Shown piece after piece: positions 25,001 to 33,721 of a stretch of 64,000 nt of DNA. A model generated the notes under the pieces. The model did no database searches, was not told where the DNA came from, and saw nothing but the letters and a program-made list of their open reading frames with translations. How positions within the stretch are numbered: the stretch's first letter is position 1; each line of letters opens with the position of its first letter. The stretch lies in the NCBI RefSeq assembly GCF_014195325.1, contig NZ_JACIBK010000008.1, positions 186,001 to 250,000 on the forward strand, given 5' to 3'. The stretch is from Rhizobium sp. BK650 (GTDB lineage Bacteria; Pseudomonadota; Alphaproteobacteria; Rhizobiales; Rhizobiaceae). The position numbers and the translations under genes were made by a program.

Positions 25001-28000
25001 ACGAGTGCCGTATCGAAATCGAGCTTGTTGTCCGCAAACCTCCCGGATGCGTTGAGCGAAAGACCGGTTAATCCAGCGCTCCTTGTCTGGCTTGTTGCAG
25101 CATTTTTCCAGTTCAGCTTGAAATCAGCCACAGGGGCAGCGGGCGTGCCCGTCGCCTTGATTGTCCCCGATACCGCGCCTTCGGCGGCAAGATTCGGGAC
25201 AAGTCCATTGGCGATCTTTGCCGGCAGACTGACGATATCGGCGTTAACATTGAGAGTCGGGCCGTTCGGATCCGCAAGGCCGACGTCACCCGCAGCCTTT
25301 AGAGAAAGGCCATCAGCGCCGCTAATGCCGCCATCGAAGTTTAACTTGCTGTCGGCAAAGCTGCCCGTGGTCGTAATGCCAAGAGGCGCGATGCCGGCGC
25401 CTTTTGTATGGCTGGTGGCCGCATCCTTCCAGTCGAGCTTGAAATTGACGATGGGGGCGGCTGGCGTCCCTATGACATTGACCGTCCCGGAAATCCTGCC
25501 GTCAGCGGCGAGGTTGGGCACGAAGCTATTAGCAAGACTTGCCGGGAGATCGGTAATGACGGCATCAAGCTTGAGTGTTTGACCAGCCGAACCTGTGACC
25601 GATACCGAGCCACCGCCGGTCCTTAATGTCAGTCCGCTCAGAGTGGCAACACCGTTGGTAACATTGACCTGGGCGGGTGAAGCCAGTTCGACCGGGACGT
25701 TGCGTGGCTTTGCGGTGAAGTGATCGAGGCTGAGATCGATCACGCCGCCTGCCGTTTGCACGTTGCCGGCGGCCTGCAAAGGGTTGCCATCGTATCCGGC
25801 ATCCAGCTTGAAATCTGTGCGGGTCTGCGCCTGTACGAAATCGACGCCGATGCCGGTGAGCTTGTTAGTCCCGACACTAATCTCTTCGGCACGGACGGTG
25901 CCATTAGCTGCAAAGGCCATCAGGTCGCCGACGGTCAGATCCACGGTCGGGTTGACGATATCAAGGCTATCCCTGCGGATACCGCTGCCATTGGCAACGA
26001 CCTTGAGTGCGATCTTGCCGTCATTGCCGGTAATGTCGATGGAACCCTTGAGGTCGCCTTCCGCCTTCTGCCCGCCGAGAGCTGCAAGCGGGCTGATATC
26101 CGGGAAGTCGAAAGTCAGTGTGCCCGCCGGTGTCATGCCGGACGAAAGCTTGAGGTTGCCTTGCAGGCGATTGCCGCCGACATCGGCCGTCAGTGCCGGG
26201 ACCGAAATCGTTCCGTTTTCAGACTTCACGTCGCCGTTAACGGCGACTGGCTGGCCGTCGATCGTGCCTGTCGCGGCAATTTTGCCCTGCGGCGCGGCAG
26301 GATCGGTGGTGCCGGTCAGATCGATATTGAGATCGCCAAGCCTGCGATCGGCCATCTGCAGGCTGGCGGCTTTCACGTTTGCGGTCAGAGCAAGGGCCGG
26401 CAGAGTGCCGCTCGCCTTGATGGTATAATCGGCTACGCCGCTGGTGCCTGTCAGCAATCTGCCGATATCGGGAAGCTTGCCGGCGAGATCGGCCGTCAGC
26501 ACGCCTTCGTTAAGAGCAATATTGCCGGCTGCCTCGATGGCCGGGGATTTGAGTGTAATATTCGAAAGCGTCACCTTTGAAGGAATTGTTCCGGCAACCT
26601 GGGTTTCCAGATCGAGCGGTGCATCGAATCTTCCAGCGATGGCCGGCGGCAGAGCAGCGGGCTGGGCGGTAAATTTCGCATTGCCGGTCAGCGTATTGTC
26701 AGCCAACCCATAAGAGCCATTGAGATCGGCGCCGATATTGGCGCTTTCGATCGTCGTGCCATTAAAGCCGATGCCGTTTCGCGAAATCTGAAGGGGAGCG
26801 ACGAGCGTAATCGGTCCTCGAACGGCGCGGTTGAGGTTGGGCTCGGTGAATGTCGCGTCTCCCGCGACGACGCGCAACTGGATATCGCCGGCGCCGTTGG
26901 CAAGGTTGAAATTGTCGCTCTTGGCTGTCAGCTTGATGTTGGCGACATCGGCTTGCGGCATCGTGGCGGAATCCAGCGATCCGCTGGCATTGATGCGCAC
27001 GGCTTGCGCCTGCCCGGTCATCGCCAGATTGAGGCCCGAAATCATGAAGCGCGCTTCGCCGTCCGCTAGCGGCCATCGGAAATCGACCGGACCCGAGGTG
27101 CCGAGCACATTGGCATTGAGGCTGTTGTTGCCGGCAGGATCGAGCGTACCGGATGCGGCGATGACGACGCTGCCGGTTGCGAGATTGCCCGTCTGAATAT
27201 CGATCTTGCCGCGATCATTAAAGGTCGCGGATACATCGATATTCGTCTGGCCCGCAAAGAGCGGCCGGAACGCCATAGGAAGCAGAGAACTGACATCGCC
27301 GCCGCCCTTGAGATCGAGATGATGCAGCCCGTCCGGCGTGATCGCGTGTTTGCCTTCCAGCGAGGCCCTTTGTTGGCCGTCGAGCGCAGCCTGCAGCTTG
27401 CCGTTCCAGTCCGAAATCGGACCTTCGCCGCTTAGCGCGATGTTGACCGCTGGGCTGCCAGGCAGGCCGAGAAAGCCTGCGAGCAGGCCGCCCTGCGGTT
27501 CGGCAAGCTGGGCATTCAGCCGCAAATGACCGTTTGCGGGAACAAAAGCAACATCAGCGGAGAGTTTTGCATCGGGAACCTGATGACGATTGACGTTAAC
27601 AAGGGCTTCGCCGCCATCGCCATCGGCCTTGAGCCTGCCTGTCGCTGCAAGCGAGAAGGCGCGGCCCGTCAGCGGTGCCTGGAGAGAAATATCAGGCAAA
27701 GCGATATGTTCGACATCGATCTTCAACGGCAGGCGGAACCCGCCAGTGCTGGCGGCCTCCGGCGTTGCCGGCCTGGAAGGCAGGGTTCGCACCGGTCTGC
27801 GGCGCACATCGATGGAGGCGACTGAGACTTGATTGGCGTGAAAGGTGCCGGTCAGTAGCGCCAGGGGATTCCAGTCGATGGCAATGCCACGGATTTCCGC
27901 AAATGTGCCGCGCGTGTCTGATAGCGTGATTTCGGCTGCGCGCAGCCCGCCGGTCAACAGGCCCTTGGGTTCGCGGACCGATATTGTCATATCGCGGTTG

Positions 28001-28155
28001 GAAAGAGCGGAAGCGACGTTTTCGGTGACGATGCGAGCCCCGAAGGAGGTGAAGCCGAAGATAGCGAGTGCAATAACGGCAAGAATGATCACTGCGCCAA
28101 GGCCGTAGGCGATGAGCCGTACCATCCAGTTCACGATTTTCGCCAACATTTGCAT
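22045..28155 (-). CDS. tamB: translocation and assembly module protein TamB
   Basis: A 2036-residue envelope protein. A single N-terminal membrane anchor (about residues 12-32, IAYGLGAVIILAVIALAIF) is followed by a very long beta-helical periplasmic region and the C-terminal TamB (DUF490) domain. The C-terminus ends YEHEY, an aromatic end suited to contact with TamA. Residues about 868-1617 consist of seven tandem copies of a 107-residue unit. TamB forms a groove-like bridge from the inner membrane to TamA and is tied to outer-membrane protein insertion and phospholipid transport. It is longer than the roughly 1260 residues of Escherichia coli TamB, largely because of the repeats. It follows tamA by 72 bases. 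Confidence 0.94.
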   Translation of the reverse strand: MQMLAKIVNWMVRLIAYGLGAVIILAVIALAIFGFTSFGARIVTENVASALSNRDMTISVREPKGLLTGGLRAAEITLSDTRGTFAEIRGIAIDWNPLALLTGTFHANQVSVASIDVRRRPVRTLPSRPATPEAASTGGFRLPLKIDVEHIALPDISLQAPLTGRAFSLAATGRLKADGDGGEALVNVNRHQVPDAKLSADVAFVPANGHLRLNAQLAEPQGGLLAGFLGLPGSPAVNIALSGEGPISDWNGKLQAALDGQQRASLEGKHAITPDGLHHLDLKGGGDVSSLLPMAFRPLFAGQTNIDVSATFNDRGKIDIQTGNLATGSVVIAASGTLDPAGNNSLNANVLGTSGPVDFRWPLADGEARFMISGLNLAMTGQAQAVRINASGSLDSATMPQADVANIKLTAKSDNFNLANGAGDIQLRVVAGDATFTEPNLNRAVRGPITLVAPLQISRNGIGFNGTTIESANIGADLNGSYGLADNTLTGNAKFTAQPAALPPAIAGRFDAPLDLETQVAGTIPSKVTLSNITLKSPAIEAAGNIALNEGVLTADLAGKLPDIGRLLTGTSGVADYTIKASGTLPALALTANVKAASLQMADRRLGDLNIDLTGTTDPAAPQGKIAATGTIDGQPVAVNGDVKSENGTISVPALTADVGGNRLQGNLKLSSGMTPAGTLTFDFPDISPLAALGGQKAEGDLKGSIDITGNDGKIALKVVANGSGIRRDSLDIVNPTVDLTVGDLMAFAANGTVRAEEISVGTNKLTGIGVDFVQAQTRTDFKLDAGYDGNPLQAAGNVQTAGGVIDLSLDHFTAKPRNVPVELASPAQVNVTNGVATLSGLTLRTGGGSVSVTGSAGQTLKLDAVITDLPASLANSFVPNLAADGRISGTVNVIGTPAAPIVNFKLDWKDAATSHTKGAGIAPLGITTTGSFADSKLNFDGGISGADGLSLKAAGDVGLADPNGPTLNVNADIVSLPAKIANGLVPNLAAEGAVSGTIKATGTPAAPVADFKLNWKNAATSQTRSAGLTGLSLNASGRFADNKLDFDTALVGKGGVSLKALGSVAIAGTTIGDIKVDAELANVPATIANGFVKDFDAGGTISGTASASGTPAAPAADFKLIWQDAITRHVKTAGLIGLNLVATGRFADQKLDFNADLTGPKALSLRATGNVELAGTTVRNLKVDADLANLPAGLANGFVPDLGAEGTISGKASASGSLPTPAVTFDLAWANAATRQTKSNGLTDLSAKATGKYENNRVDFDANLGSGNGALLKANGGVTIDGTAIRDLAVNADIADLPANLANGFVPDLGAEGTISGTAVTSGTPTDPVIDFKLDWTKAATRQTKTAGLSGLALAASGKYVSNRLDFDASLNGNGGVSLKAAGNLGLAGTTIQSVDAKADIINLPAAVTNGFVPDIEAGGVITATATASGSLAAPSADFKIDWKNAETKQTRIAGLSGLTLVASGKLSKDRLDFDANLSGNGGVSLKAAGNLAIEGTAIKGINAKADVSNLPAAVANGFVPNLGAEGAVTATATASGSLPLPSVDFKVDWKNAETSHTKSAGLAPLTIGASGKLEDDRLTVDTALTGDGGLSLKGGGNLAMTGSRAMSMRFNGSLPFAVLGAQLAQQGLVAEGVANVNLEVSGTTAAPVINGTVTTDGAKLIDVRRNLAIEGLGATITFNGQQAVISRLNGRLASGGSISASGSVGITGTFPADLSIRLDHAVYVDGTLVVATVDGTLGLRGPLLSNPTLDGRLHVDKASITVPERLPTSLREIDIRHINAPPAVLAQLKNKGRQEPPREKSSTIMLNIQLDAPSQIFVRGRGIDAEVGGNITIHGSASMPEVVGAFTMRRGRLTILNRRLDFSDRSRITFAGDLTPALDMEATSTSGSTTLTVNVAGLATDPAITFSSSPALPQDEVLAQLIFGQSMSRLSPVQIAQLADAVSQLAGNRSTSLFEGLRNQLGVDDLDISTDAKGRTSVSVGRYLNERTYFELQQGEASGAKAIINLDVGRGVKLRGAAGANGAGEAGIVYEHEY
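23305..25552 (-). repeat. seven tandem 321-bp repeats inside tamB
   Basis: The encoded protein repeats a 107-residue unit seven times without gaps (7 x 321 = 2247 bases). Each unit starts with a version of LPAxxANGFVPDL, then GTISGTASASGTPAAP, DFKLDWKNAATxQTK, AGLxGL, a SGKxxxxRLDFDA stretch, GGVSLKAAGN and a GTxIxxxxxxAD end. The copies have diverged, with the middle ones most alike. This is a protein-level repeat; the bases differ too much to be a recent duplication throughout. Confidence 0.9.
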
Positions 28156-28227
28156 AGAGCGGACACTATCCCGTTTTCATGACAGCTCACAGCTCAGAAA
28201 CACTGTGAAACCGGCATTTGCAAACCA

Positions 28228-30153
28228 CTAGAACGATTGGCCTATGCCGGCATAAATTCCATAATCCGTCCCACCATCGTACTTGTTCAGCGGTACGGCA
28301 AAATCAAGCCGAAGGGGCCCGAAAGGCGTTGCATAACGGATACCGGCGCCCGCGCCGGCCCTGATATCGGAAAAATCGGGCGCAACGCTATCCGAGACGG
28401 TGCCCACATCGATGAAGGGTACGACGCCGATCGTGTCGGTGATCTTGATGCGCGCTTCAAAAGAGCCGGTCACGTAGGAGCGGCCGCCGGTCGCGTCACC
28501 GTCTTCATTATAAGGCGAGATTTCCTGATAGCCGTAACCGCGCACCGAACCGCCGCCGCCGGCAAAGAAACGCTGGGTGGCCGGAATATCTTCGATACCG
28601 CCGCCACCGATCAGCGTGCCGGCTGCAAGCTTTCCGGCCAAGACGACACCGTCCTCGGCGCCGAGGCCGAGATAGCCTGATATCGACCCCTCGAAAGCGG
28701 AATAGATCGTGCCGTTGAAGAATTCGTAGCCCGGCTTTGCTGAAAGCGTGGCACGGTAGCCGCTGGTTGGATTGAATTTATCGTCGCGGGCGTCGCGATC
28801 GTACGTGATCGGCAACCTAAAAGTCAGATAGTTGTTGTTGCCGAAGGCGTCGTCGTCATTCTCGAAGCTTAGCTCGCCGGCTGCAGAGATCGTGTCCCGA
28901 TCCGTCAGTTCGTAGGAGAGGCCGAGCGAGGCGGTCACGAGCTTAGCGTTGTAGGCATCGGGATTTTCCGTCTTGGCAACGATGCCGGCCTTCAGAGTGG
29001 CGGATGGATGGATGAAGCCCGGTTTCGTAAAGAGGATGCCGGCGGAGTAATCGAGATTACCGAGATCGGATGCTTCGCCGAGGCGCGAGACGGCGCCTTC
29101 GATGCGCAGCGATTCGGCCTCGCCAAACAGGTTGCGATGGCCCCAGTAGCCGTTGATGCCGAAGCCGTCGATCGTTGAATATTGCGCGCCGATGCCGAGA
29201 TAGCGCCGCTTGCCTTCGGAAACCTCGATGGTCATGGGCAAGGTGCCGTCGGCGGCGAGTGCGTCGCCCTCGTGGATCGTCACACTTGAGAAGACTCCAA
29301 GCGCACGCAGGCGCTCGCCTGCTTTCCTCAGGGCTTCGGGCGAATAGGCTTGGCCCTTCTGGAGGCGCGAATAGCGCTGGATGAATGTCGGCTTGACTCT
29401 TTCCTCGCCAGTGACGCCGACGTCGCCGATCGGAGCAACCGGTCCGCCTTCTGCAGCGAGAACGATATCGACGGTATTCCTACGGTGGTCGGCCACCACG
29501 CGGCGCTCGGTCAGCTTGGCAAAAGGCCTGCCCTCGCTCTTCAACTGGTCGACGATCTTATCGCCTGCCTTAATGATGGCGAGCGAACCTGCCTGTTCTC
29601 CTGGGGCGAGATCGTAGTCGGCCGGATTGCGGTGAGCGGCATCGCCGCCGAACTGAACCTCATTGACGGTGAAGACCGGGCCGGGCGCGATGTCCACCTT
29701 GACCGGGATCGGCCTGGAGCGATCGAAGGTTGGATTTGGCGGCAGGTCGTTGATGTTGCGACCGTCGATGATGACGGTTACCACGCCGCCATAGCGGGCC
29801 TTTTCGTAGAGCGTCGCAATCAGCCTGTCGCGGTCGTCGCGGGCTTTGACGACGACACCCAGATCGCCTGAAACTGGGCGACCCTTGTCGCCTACGAGGC
29901 GAGAGCTGTTCTCCAGCGCCTTCTTGAGGTCGCTGTCGGCTGTTTCGACCTTGAGGTCGACGTCATAGTGCACCGGGTCGGGCACCTGCAGGTTCTCGTC
30001 CTCGTCCTTGCCGAATATGGTAATGCCGAAAAGTTTGAATGCGTAAGCGTTCGCCACGAGGACTGGTGAAAATGCCGTCGCCGCTGCGACCACCACCATG
30101 GCGCCTGCTCGATACGCGATACCAGTTCTCGGGCCCGTCCCTCTAATCCGCAT
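28228..30153 (-). CDS. tamA: outer-membrane translocation and assembly protein TamA (Omp85 family)
   Basis: A 641-residue Omp85-family protein. A signal peptide (about residues 1-38, hydrophobic core AMVVVAAATAFSPVLVANA) precedes three POTRA-type domains (about 60-335), and a 16-strand beta-barrel forms the C-terminal half. The barrel contains the family's conserved GGSVRGYGYQEISP segment (about residues 533-546) and ends in a terminal phenylalanine (YGIYAGIGQSF). It works with TamB, encoded next, in assembling some outer-membrane proteins. Confidence 0.93.
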   Translation of the reverse strand: MRIRGTGPRTGIAYRAGAMVVVAAATAFSPVLVANAYAFKLFGITIFGKDEDENLQVPDPVHYDVDLKVETADSDLKKALENSSRLVGDKGRPVSGDLGVVVKARDDRDRLIATLYEKARYGGVVTVIIDGRNINDLPPNPTFDRSRPIPVKVDIAPGPVFTVNEVQFGGDAAHRNPADYDLAPGEQAGSLAIIKAGDKIVDQLKSEGRPFAKLTERRVVADHRRNTVDIVLAAEGGPVAPIGDVGVTGEERVKPTFIQRYSRLQKGQAYSPEALRKAGERLRALGVFSSVTIHEGDALAADGTLPMTIEVSEGKRRYLGIGAQYSTIDGFGINGYWGHRNLFGEAESLRIEGAVSRLGEASDLGNLDYSAGILFTKPGFIHPSATLKAGIVAKTENPDAYNAKLVTASLGLSYELTDRDTISAAGELSFENDDDAFGNNNYLTFRLPITYDRDARDDKFNPTSGYRATLSAKPGYEFFNGTIYSAFEGSISGYLGLGAEDGVVLAGKLAAGTLIGGGGIEDIPATQRFFAGGGGSVRGYGYQEISPYNEDGDATGGRSYVTGSFEARIKITDTIGVVPFIDVGTVSDSVAPDFSDIRAGAGAGIRYATPFGPLRLDFAVPLNKYDGGTDYGIYAGIGQSF

Positions 30154-30269
30154 CCGCCGCTTTTTGGTTACATTAATATGAAGCTCTGCGTTCCCCAGCC
30201 AACTGGAAGCTTAGCGACAAAATCGCGCCACGTGTACCAATTTAAATTGACGGCGCACTAATTTAGTAC

Positions 30270-30299
30270 AAAAAATCCCGGACGAGGGATCCGGGATTT
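30270..30299 (-). terminator. terminator of the small lipoprotein gene
   Basis: On the minus strand AAATCCCGGA and TCCGGGATTT form a 10-base stem with a loop of about seven bases, followed by a run of T (TTTTTTG). It lies 28 bases after the stop codon of the lipoprotein gene. Confidence 0.88.
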
Positions 30300-30326
30300 C
30301 CATTTTTCCCTAGCTGATCGCAGATC

Positions 30327-30581
30327 TCAGCGGCAATCGTCGATGTAGCGGCGACCATAGCGGTCCCGGTAGTAGCACTGGCCCGGCTGCTCTGCGACCC
30401 TACCGATAAGCGCGCCCGAAACACCGCCGATCGCTGCACCGACTGCCGCGCCACGCACATCGCCAGTGACGACACCGCCGATGACGGCACCCGACGCCGC
30501 GCCGATACCAGCGCCCTGCTGTGTAGGAGTACAGCTTGCCATCGAAAGGCCGATCAATGCGAATACGAGAACTCTTTTCAT
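30327..30581 (-). CDS. small glycine-zipper lipoprotein
   Basis: An 84-residue protein. I chose the ATG at 30581 because a GGAGAGAAGAG site lies directly upstream and the product then starts with a signal peptide MKRVLVFALIGLSMAS followed by Cys17, a plausible lipidation site. The body is a glycine-zipper repeat (GAGIGAASGAVIGGVVTGDV, then AAVGAAIGGVSGALIG), able to form two membrane-spanning helices. The tail YYRDRYGRRYIDDCR is rich in Tyr and Arg. Similar small proteins are linked to envelope stress or act as peroxide-independent membrane components; the function here is unknown. Confidence 0.85.
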   Translation of the reverse strand: MKRVLVFALIGLSMASCTPTQQGAGIGAASGAVIGGVVTGDVRGAAVGAAIGGVSGALIGRVAEQPGQCYYRDRYGRRYIDDCR

Positions 30582-30760
30582 CTCTTCTCTCCGAGGTTTT
30601 TGGCGCCCAGGGGCGAACGTCGTCACTAATCTGTTTTTCTCAGGCTAGCCCGGAAACTATGTCGCAATAAGGGCTTGTCCACCATCATCGAACCTTTTTC
30701 CGTAAGGCGAGGGTTCCTTTCCACGATTAAAAGCGGGGCTTCGGAAAAGCTTTCCTGGAA

Positions 30761-30774
30761 TTGACGTCGATCAA
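30761..30774 (+). promoter_or_regulatory. FNR/FixK-like box upstream of hemA
   Basis: TTGACGTCGATCAA matches the FNR/FixK consensus TTGAT-N4-ATCAA at nine of ten fixed positions. It is 147 bases upstream of the hemA ATG, and AT-rich -10-like sequences (TATTTTTTATC) follow about 25-35 bases later, the expected distance for activation. The rest of the 339-base gap 30582-30920 holds the promoter of the divergent lipoprotein gene and no gene I can support. Confidence 0.6.
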
Positions 30775-30920
30775 TTTCTCTGACCGCGGCTGGCATATTT
30801 TTTATCTGGAATCATTCAAAAATCTGCGCCTTTTGCCGCAGTTGATGGTAAAGCAGGGACCAAGGGTTGACGTGCGGTTGCGGTCTCAGCAAGAAACAGC
30901 CGTACGAACTGGAGCATATG

Positions 30921-32135
30921 ATGGATTTCGAAGCTTTTTTCAAAAGCGAGCTGGACGGGCTTCATAGTGAAGGCCGCTACCGCGTTTTTGCTGATCTGGA
31001 GCGCCATCGCGGCGACTTCCCGCGTGCGACCCGGCACACGGCGAATGGCGAACAGGAAGTGACCGTCTGGTGCTCCAATGACTATCTCGGCATGGGCCAG
31101 CACCCCAAGGTGATCGAGGCGATGAAAGAAGCCATCGATCACTGTGGCGCGGGTGCGGGAGGCACCCGCAATATCTCTGGCACCAACCACTACCACGTCC
31201 TGCTTGAGCAGGAACTTGCAGATCTGCACGGGAAGGAAGCTGCGCTGACCTTCACGTCAGGTTACGTATCCAACTGGGCGGCGCTCGGCACGCTCGGCGC
31301 CAAGATCCCAGGCCTCGTCATTTTTTCGGATGCTTTCAACCATGCCTCGATGATCGAGGGCATCCGCTACGCCAAGTGCGAGAAGGTCATCTGGAAGCAT
31401 AATGACGTGACCGATCTTGAGGCCAAGCTGGCCGCTGCCGATCCCAAGGCGCCGAAGCTCATTGCTTTCGAATCCGTCTATTCGATGGATGGCGATATCG
31501 CTCCGATTAAGGAAATCTGCGATCTCGCCGATAAGTATGGCGCGATGACCTATCTCGACGAAGTTCATGCCGTCGGTATGTACGGTCCGCGCGGCGGCGG
31601 CATCGCCGAGCGCGAGGGCCTGATGAATCGTGTCACCGTCATCGAAGGCACGCTTGCCAAGGGTTTTGGGGTCATGGGCGGCTACATCGCTGCATCTGCG
31701 GCGCTCTGCGATTTCATCCGCTCTTTTGCATCGGGGTTCATCTTCACGACTTCGCTGCCGCCGGCCCTCGCTGCCGGCTCGATTGCTTCTATCCGTCATC
31801 TGAAGGCGAGCCCGTTCGAGCGAGCCCGCCATCAAGATCGCGTACGGAAGCTGCGCATGCTGCTTGACCAGCAGGGTATCCCGCATATGCCGAACCCGAG
31901 CCATATCGTGCCGGTCATGGTCGGCGATGCCGCCAAGTGCAAGTGGATCTCGGATCTGCTGCTCGACAATTTCGGCGTCTATGTGCAGCCGATCAACTAT
32001 CCGACGGTGCCGAAGAAGACCGAGCGCCTGCGCATCACGCCCACACCGCTGCATTCGGATGCCGACATCGAACATCTGGTCGGTGCTTTGCATTCGCTCT
32101 GGTCGCGCTGCGCGCTCGCCCGCCACGTCGCTTGA
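30921..32135 (+). CDS. hemA: 5-aminolevulinate synthase
   Basis: A 404-residue PLP enzyme of the alpha-oxoamine synthase family, the usual length for rhizobial HemA. It begins MDFEAFFKSELDGLHSEGRY. Conserved parts are WCSNDYLGMG, GAGAGGTRNISGTNHYH (glycine-rich), DEVHAVGMYG and Lys247 in EGTLAKGFGVMGGY, the Schiff-base lysine. It condenses glycine and succinyl-CoA, the first step of tetrapyrrole synthesis by the C4 pathway. Two ATGs stand in tandem (30918, 30921); the second has the better distance from GGAG. An FNR/FixK-like box upstream suggests induction at low oxygen. Confidence 0.97.
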   Translation: MDFEAFFKSELDGLHSEGRYRVFADLERHRGDFPRATRHTANGEQEVTVWCSNDYLGMGQHPKVIEAMKEAIDHCGAGAGGTRNISGTNHYHVLLEQELADLHGKEAALTFTSGYVSNWAALGTLGAKIPGLVIFSDAFNHASMIEGIRYAKCEKVIWKHNDVTDLEAKLAAADPKAPKLIAFESVYSMDGDIAPIKEICDLADKYGAMTYLDEVHAVGMYGPRGGGIAEREGLMNRVTVIEGTLAKGFGVMGGYIAASAALCDFIRSFASGFIFTTSLPPALAAGSIASIRHLKASPFERARHQDRVRKLRMLLDQQGIPHMPNPSHIVPVMVGDAAKCKWISDLLLDNFGVYVQPINYPTVPKKTERLRITPTPLHSDADIEHLVGALHSLWSRCALARHVA

Positions 32136-32168
32136 CGTCACGGAGCCTGCCTCCTCAGGGAAATTTTC

Positions 32169-33344
32169 TTATCGGATGAGCCCGGCAGCCCGCTGCCGGG
32201 CTTCCTTGTCTGCGGCGAACACGTCGTCCATCGTTGCTGCCGCCGGCAGATCGATGAGATCGTCCATCACTTTTTCAGTGATCTCGGCCATGGCGAGGAA
32301 GGGTAGGCGGCCCTCGATGAAAGCTTCGAGCGCCACTTCCTTGGCGCCGTTCAGCACCGCTCCCTGGACGCCGCCACGCGTCATTGCCAGCCGGGCAAGC
32401 CGCAAGGCAGGGAATCGTTTTTCATCCGGAGCTTCGAAGTCCAGCCGCGCGAGCTTTGCAAAATCCAGCCGCTCGATCGGCAGGTTTGCCCGGCGGGGGT
32501 GGGAAAGGGCGTAGCCGATTGCAGTGCGCATATCCGGCGCACCAAGCTGCGCCAGCACCGAACCATCCGTATAGCCGACCATGGAGTGGATGACCGATTG
32601 CGGATGGACGATCACCTCCACCTGCTCGGGGCGCAGGCCGAAAAGGTGCTTCGCCTCGATCATCTCCAATGCCTTGTTGAACAGCGAAGCACTGTCGATG
32701 GAAATTTTCAAGCCCATCGACCACTTCGGATGGGCGCGTGCGGTCTCCACCGTCACGTTGGCCATCTCCTCCAGCGAGGATGTACGGAAGGGACCGCCTG
32801 ATGCCGTCAGGATGATGCGCTCGACGGCATGGCGCTGGTTTTCCTCCAGTACCTGGAAGATCGCATTGTGTTCACTGTCGACGGGCAACAGCTTACCGCC
32901 GCCGTTTTTCACCGAATCAATAAAAAGATCGCCTGCCGAAACGAGACATTCCTTGTTGGCGAGCGCAATATCGGCGCCGCGGCGTGCTGCGGCGAGGGTA
33001 GGAGCAAGGCCGGCCGTGCCGACGATGGCTGCCATCACCCAATCCGCCTCGCGATCTGCCGCCTCCATCAGGCCGGATTTGCCGGCGGCGACCGCGATGC
33101 CGCTGCCTGAAAGCTCGCTTTTCAGCGTTTCGTAGTACTGGTCATTGGCGATGACCGCGAGCCGCGCGCCTGATGATTTCGCCTGTTGCGCCAGCAATTC
33201 CACATTATCGTTGCCGGTCAGGACGGAAATTTCGAAATTGTCCCGGCCGCCCAGATGATCGACGACATTGAGCGTATTTTGGCCGATCGAGCCCGTCGAA
33301 CCGAAGATACTGAGGCGCCGCGGCGCGTTTTTGCTCGTCATCAT
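32169..33344 (-). CDS. dxr: 1-deoxy-D-xylulose 5-phosphate reductoisomerase
   Basis: About 391 residues. The NADPH-binding motif is GSTGSIGQNTL near the N-terminus, ALANKECLVSAG and the metal-binding PVDSEHNAIFQ follow, and the substrate loop is HPKWSMGLKISIDSA. The enzyme makes 2-C-methylerythritol 4-phosphate, the committed step of the non-mevalonate isoprenoid pathway. I placed the start at the tandem ATGATG (33344/33341) because conserved sequence begins ten residues later; the ribosome site is poor and in-frame starts extend to 33431. It is convergent with hemA. Confidence 0.95.
   Translation of the reverse strand: MMTSKNAPRRLSIFGSTGSIGQNTLNVVDHLGGRDNFEISVLTGNDNVELLAQQAKSSGARLAVIANDQYYETLKSELSGSGIAVAAGKSGLMEAADREADWVMAAIVGTAGLAPTLAAARRGADIALANKECLVSAGDLFIDSVKNGGGKLLPVDSEHNAIFQVLEENQRHAVERIILTASGGPFRTSSLEEMANVTVETARAHPKWSMGLKISIDSASLFNKALEMIEAKHLFGLRPEQVEVIVHPQSVIHSMVGYTDGSVLAQLGAPDMRTAIGYALSHPRRANLPIERLDFAKLARLDFEAPDEKRFPALRLARLAMTRGGVQGAVLNGAKEVALEAFIEGRLPFLAMAEITEKVMDDLIDLPAAATMDDVFAADKEARQRAAGLIR
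32180..32206 (+). terminator. hairpin for hemA lying inside the dxr 3' end
   Basis: GCCCGGCAG (32180-32188) and CTGCCGGGC (32193-32201) pair perfectly around a four-base loop, followed by TTCCTTGT on the plus strand. It is 45 bases past the hemA stop and within the last ten or so codons of the convergent dxr gene. Confidence 0.65.
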
Positions 33345-33721
33345 CGTCGATTTCGTAAGAACTTGCATATTGGGCATCGGCTCTACAGGGGATCGCGGAA
33401 GGCAGCAAGTGTGCGGTGCAGCAAATTTCAACTCCGCAGGGGTTTACATAGGCCCGCCATGATGTGATCCTGATACCGGTCCTCATGGGGACGATTATTT
33501 GCTGCGGCCGGTTACGGTCAAAGAGGCAAATCCGCTGGGCACAGATGTGTTCGACGAGCAACCGGCAATTTATGCCACTGGCCGCGGGCCAAACAAAATC
33601 GAAGACTGAACCGGGATTGCGTGTCTGCGCCGTCCTTCATTGCGTTCGACGCGAGCGCTCCACGTCCGCTTTGCGCCTATGAGTGCGCGATCGGCGTGCT
33701 AGTTCAAAACGATGCGATATT
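33345..33721. other. intergenic region between dxr and a secreted-protein gene
   Basis: About 380 bases that should hold the promoters of both divergent neighbours. A possible 72-residue frame at 33464-33682 has no ribosome site and an unlikely composition, so I do not call it. I see no RNA gene or clear operator. Confidence 0.5.

Noticed and set aside
23305..25552. Regularly spaced repeats that could suggest a CRISPR array or satellite.
   Set aside because: The 321-base units are an open coding frame of TamB with protein-level similarity and no short identical repeats with unique spacers.
33464..33682. A 72-codon frame upstream of the secreted-protein gene.
   Set aside because: Composition rich in Arg and Cys without a domain, no ribosome site; most likely chance.
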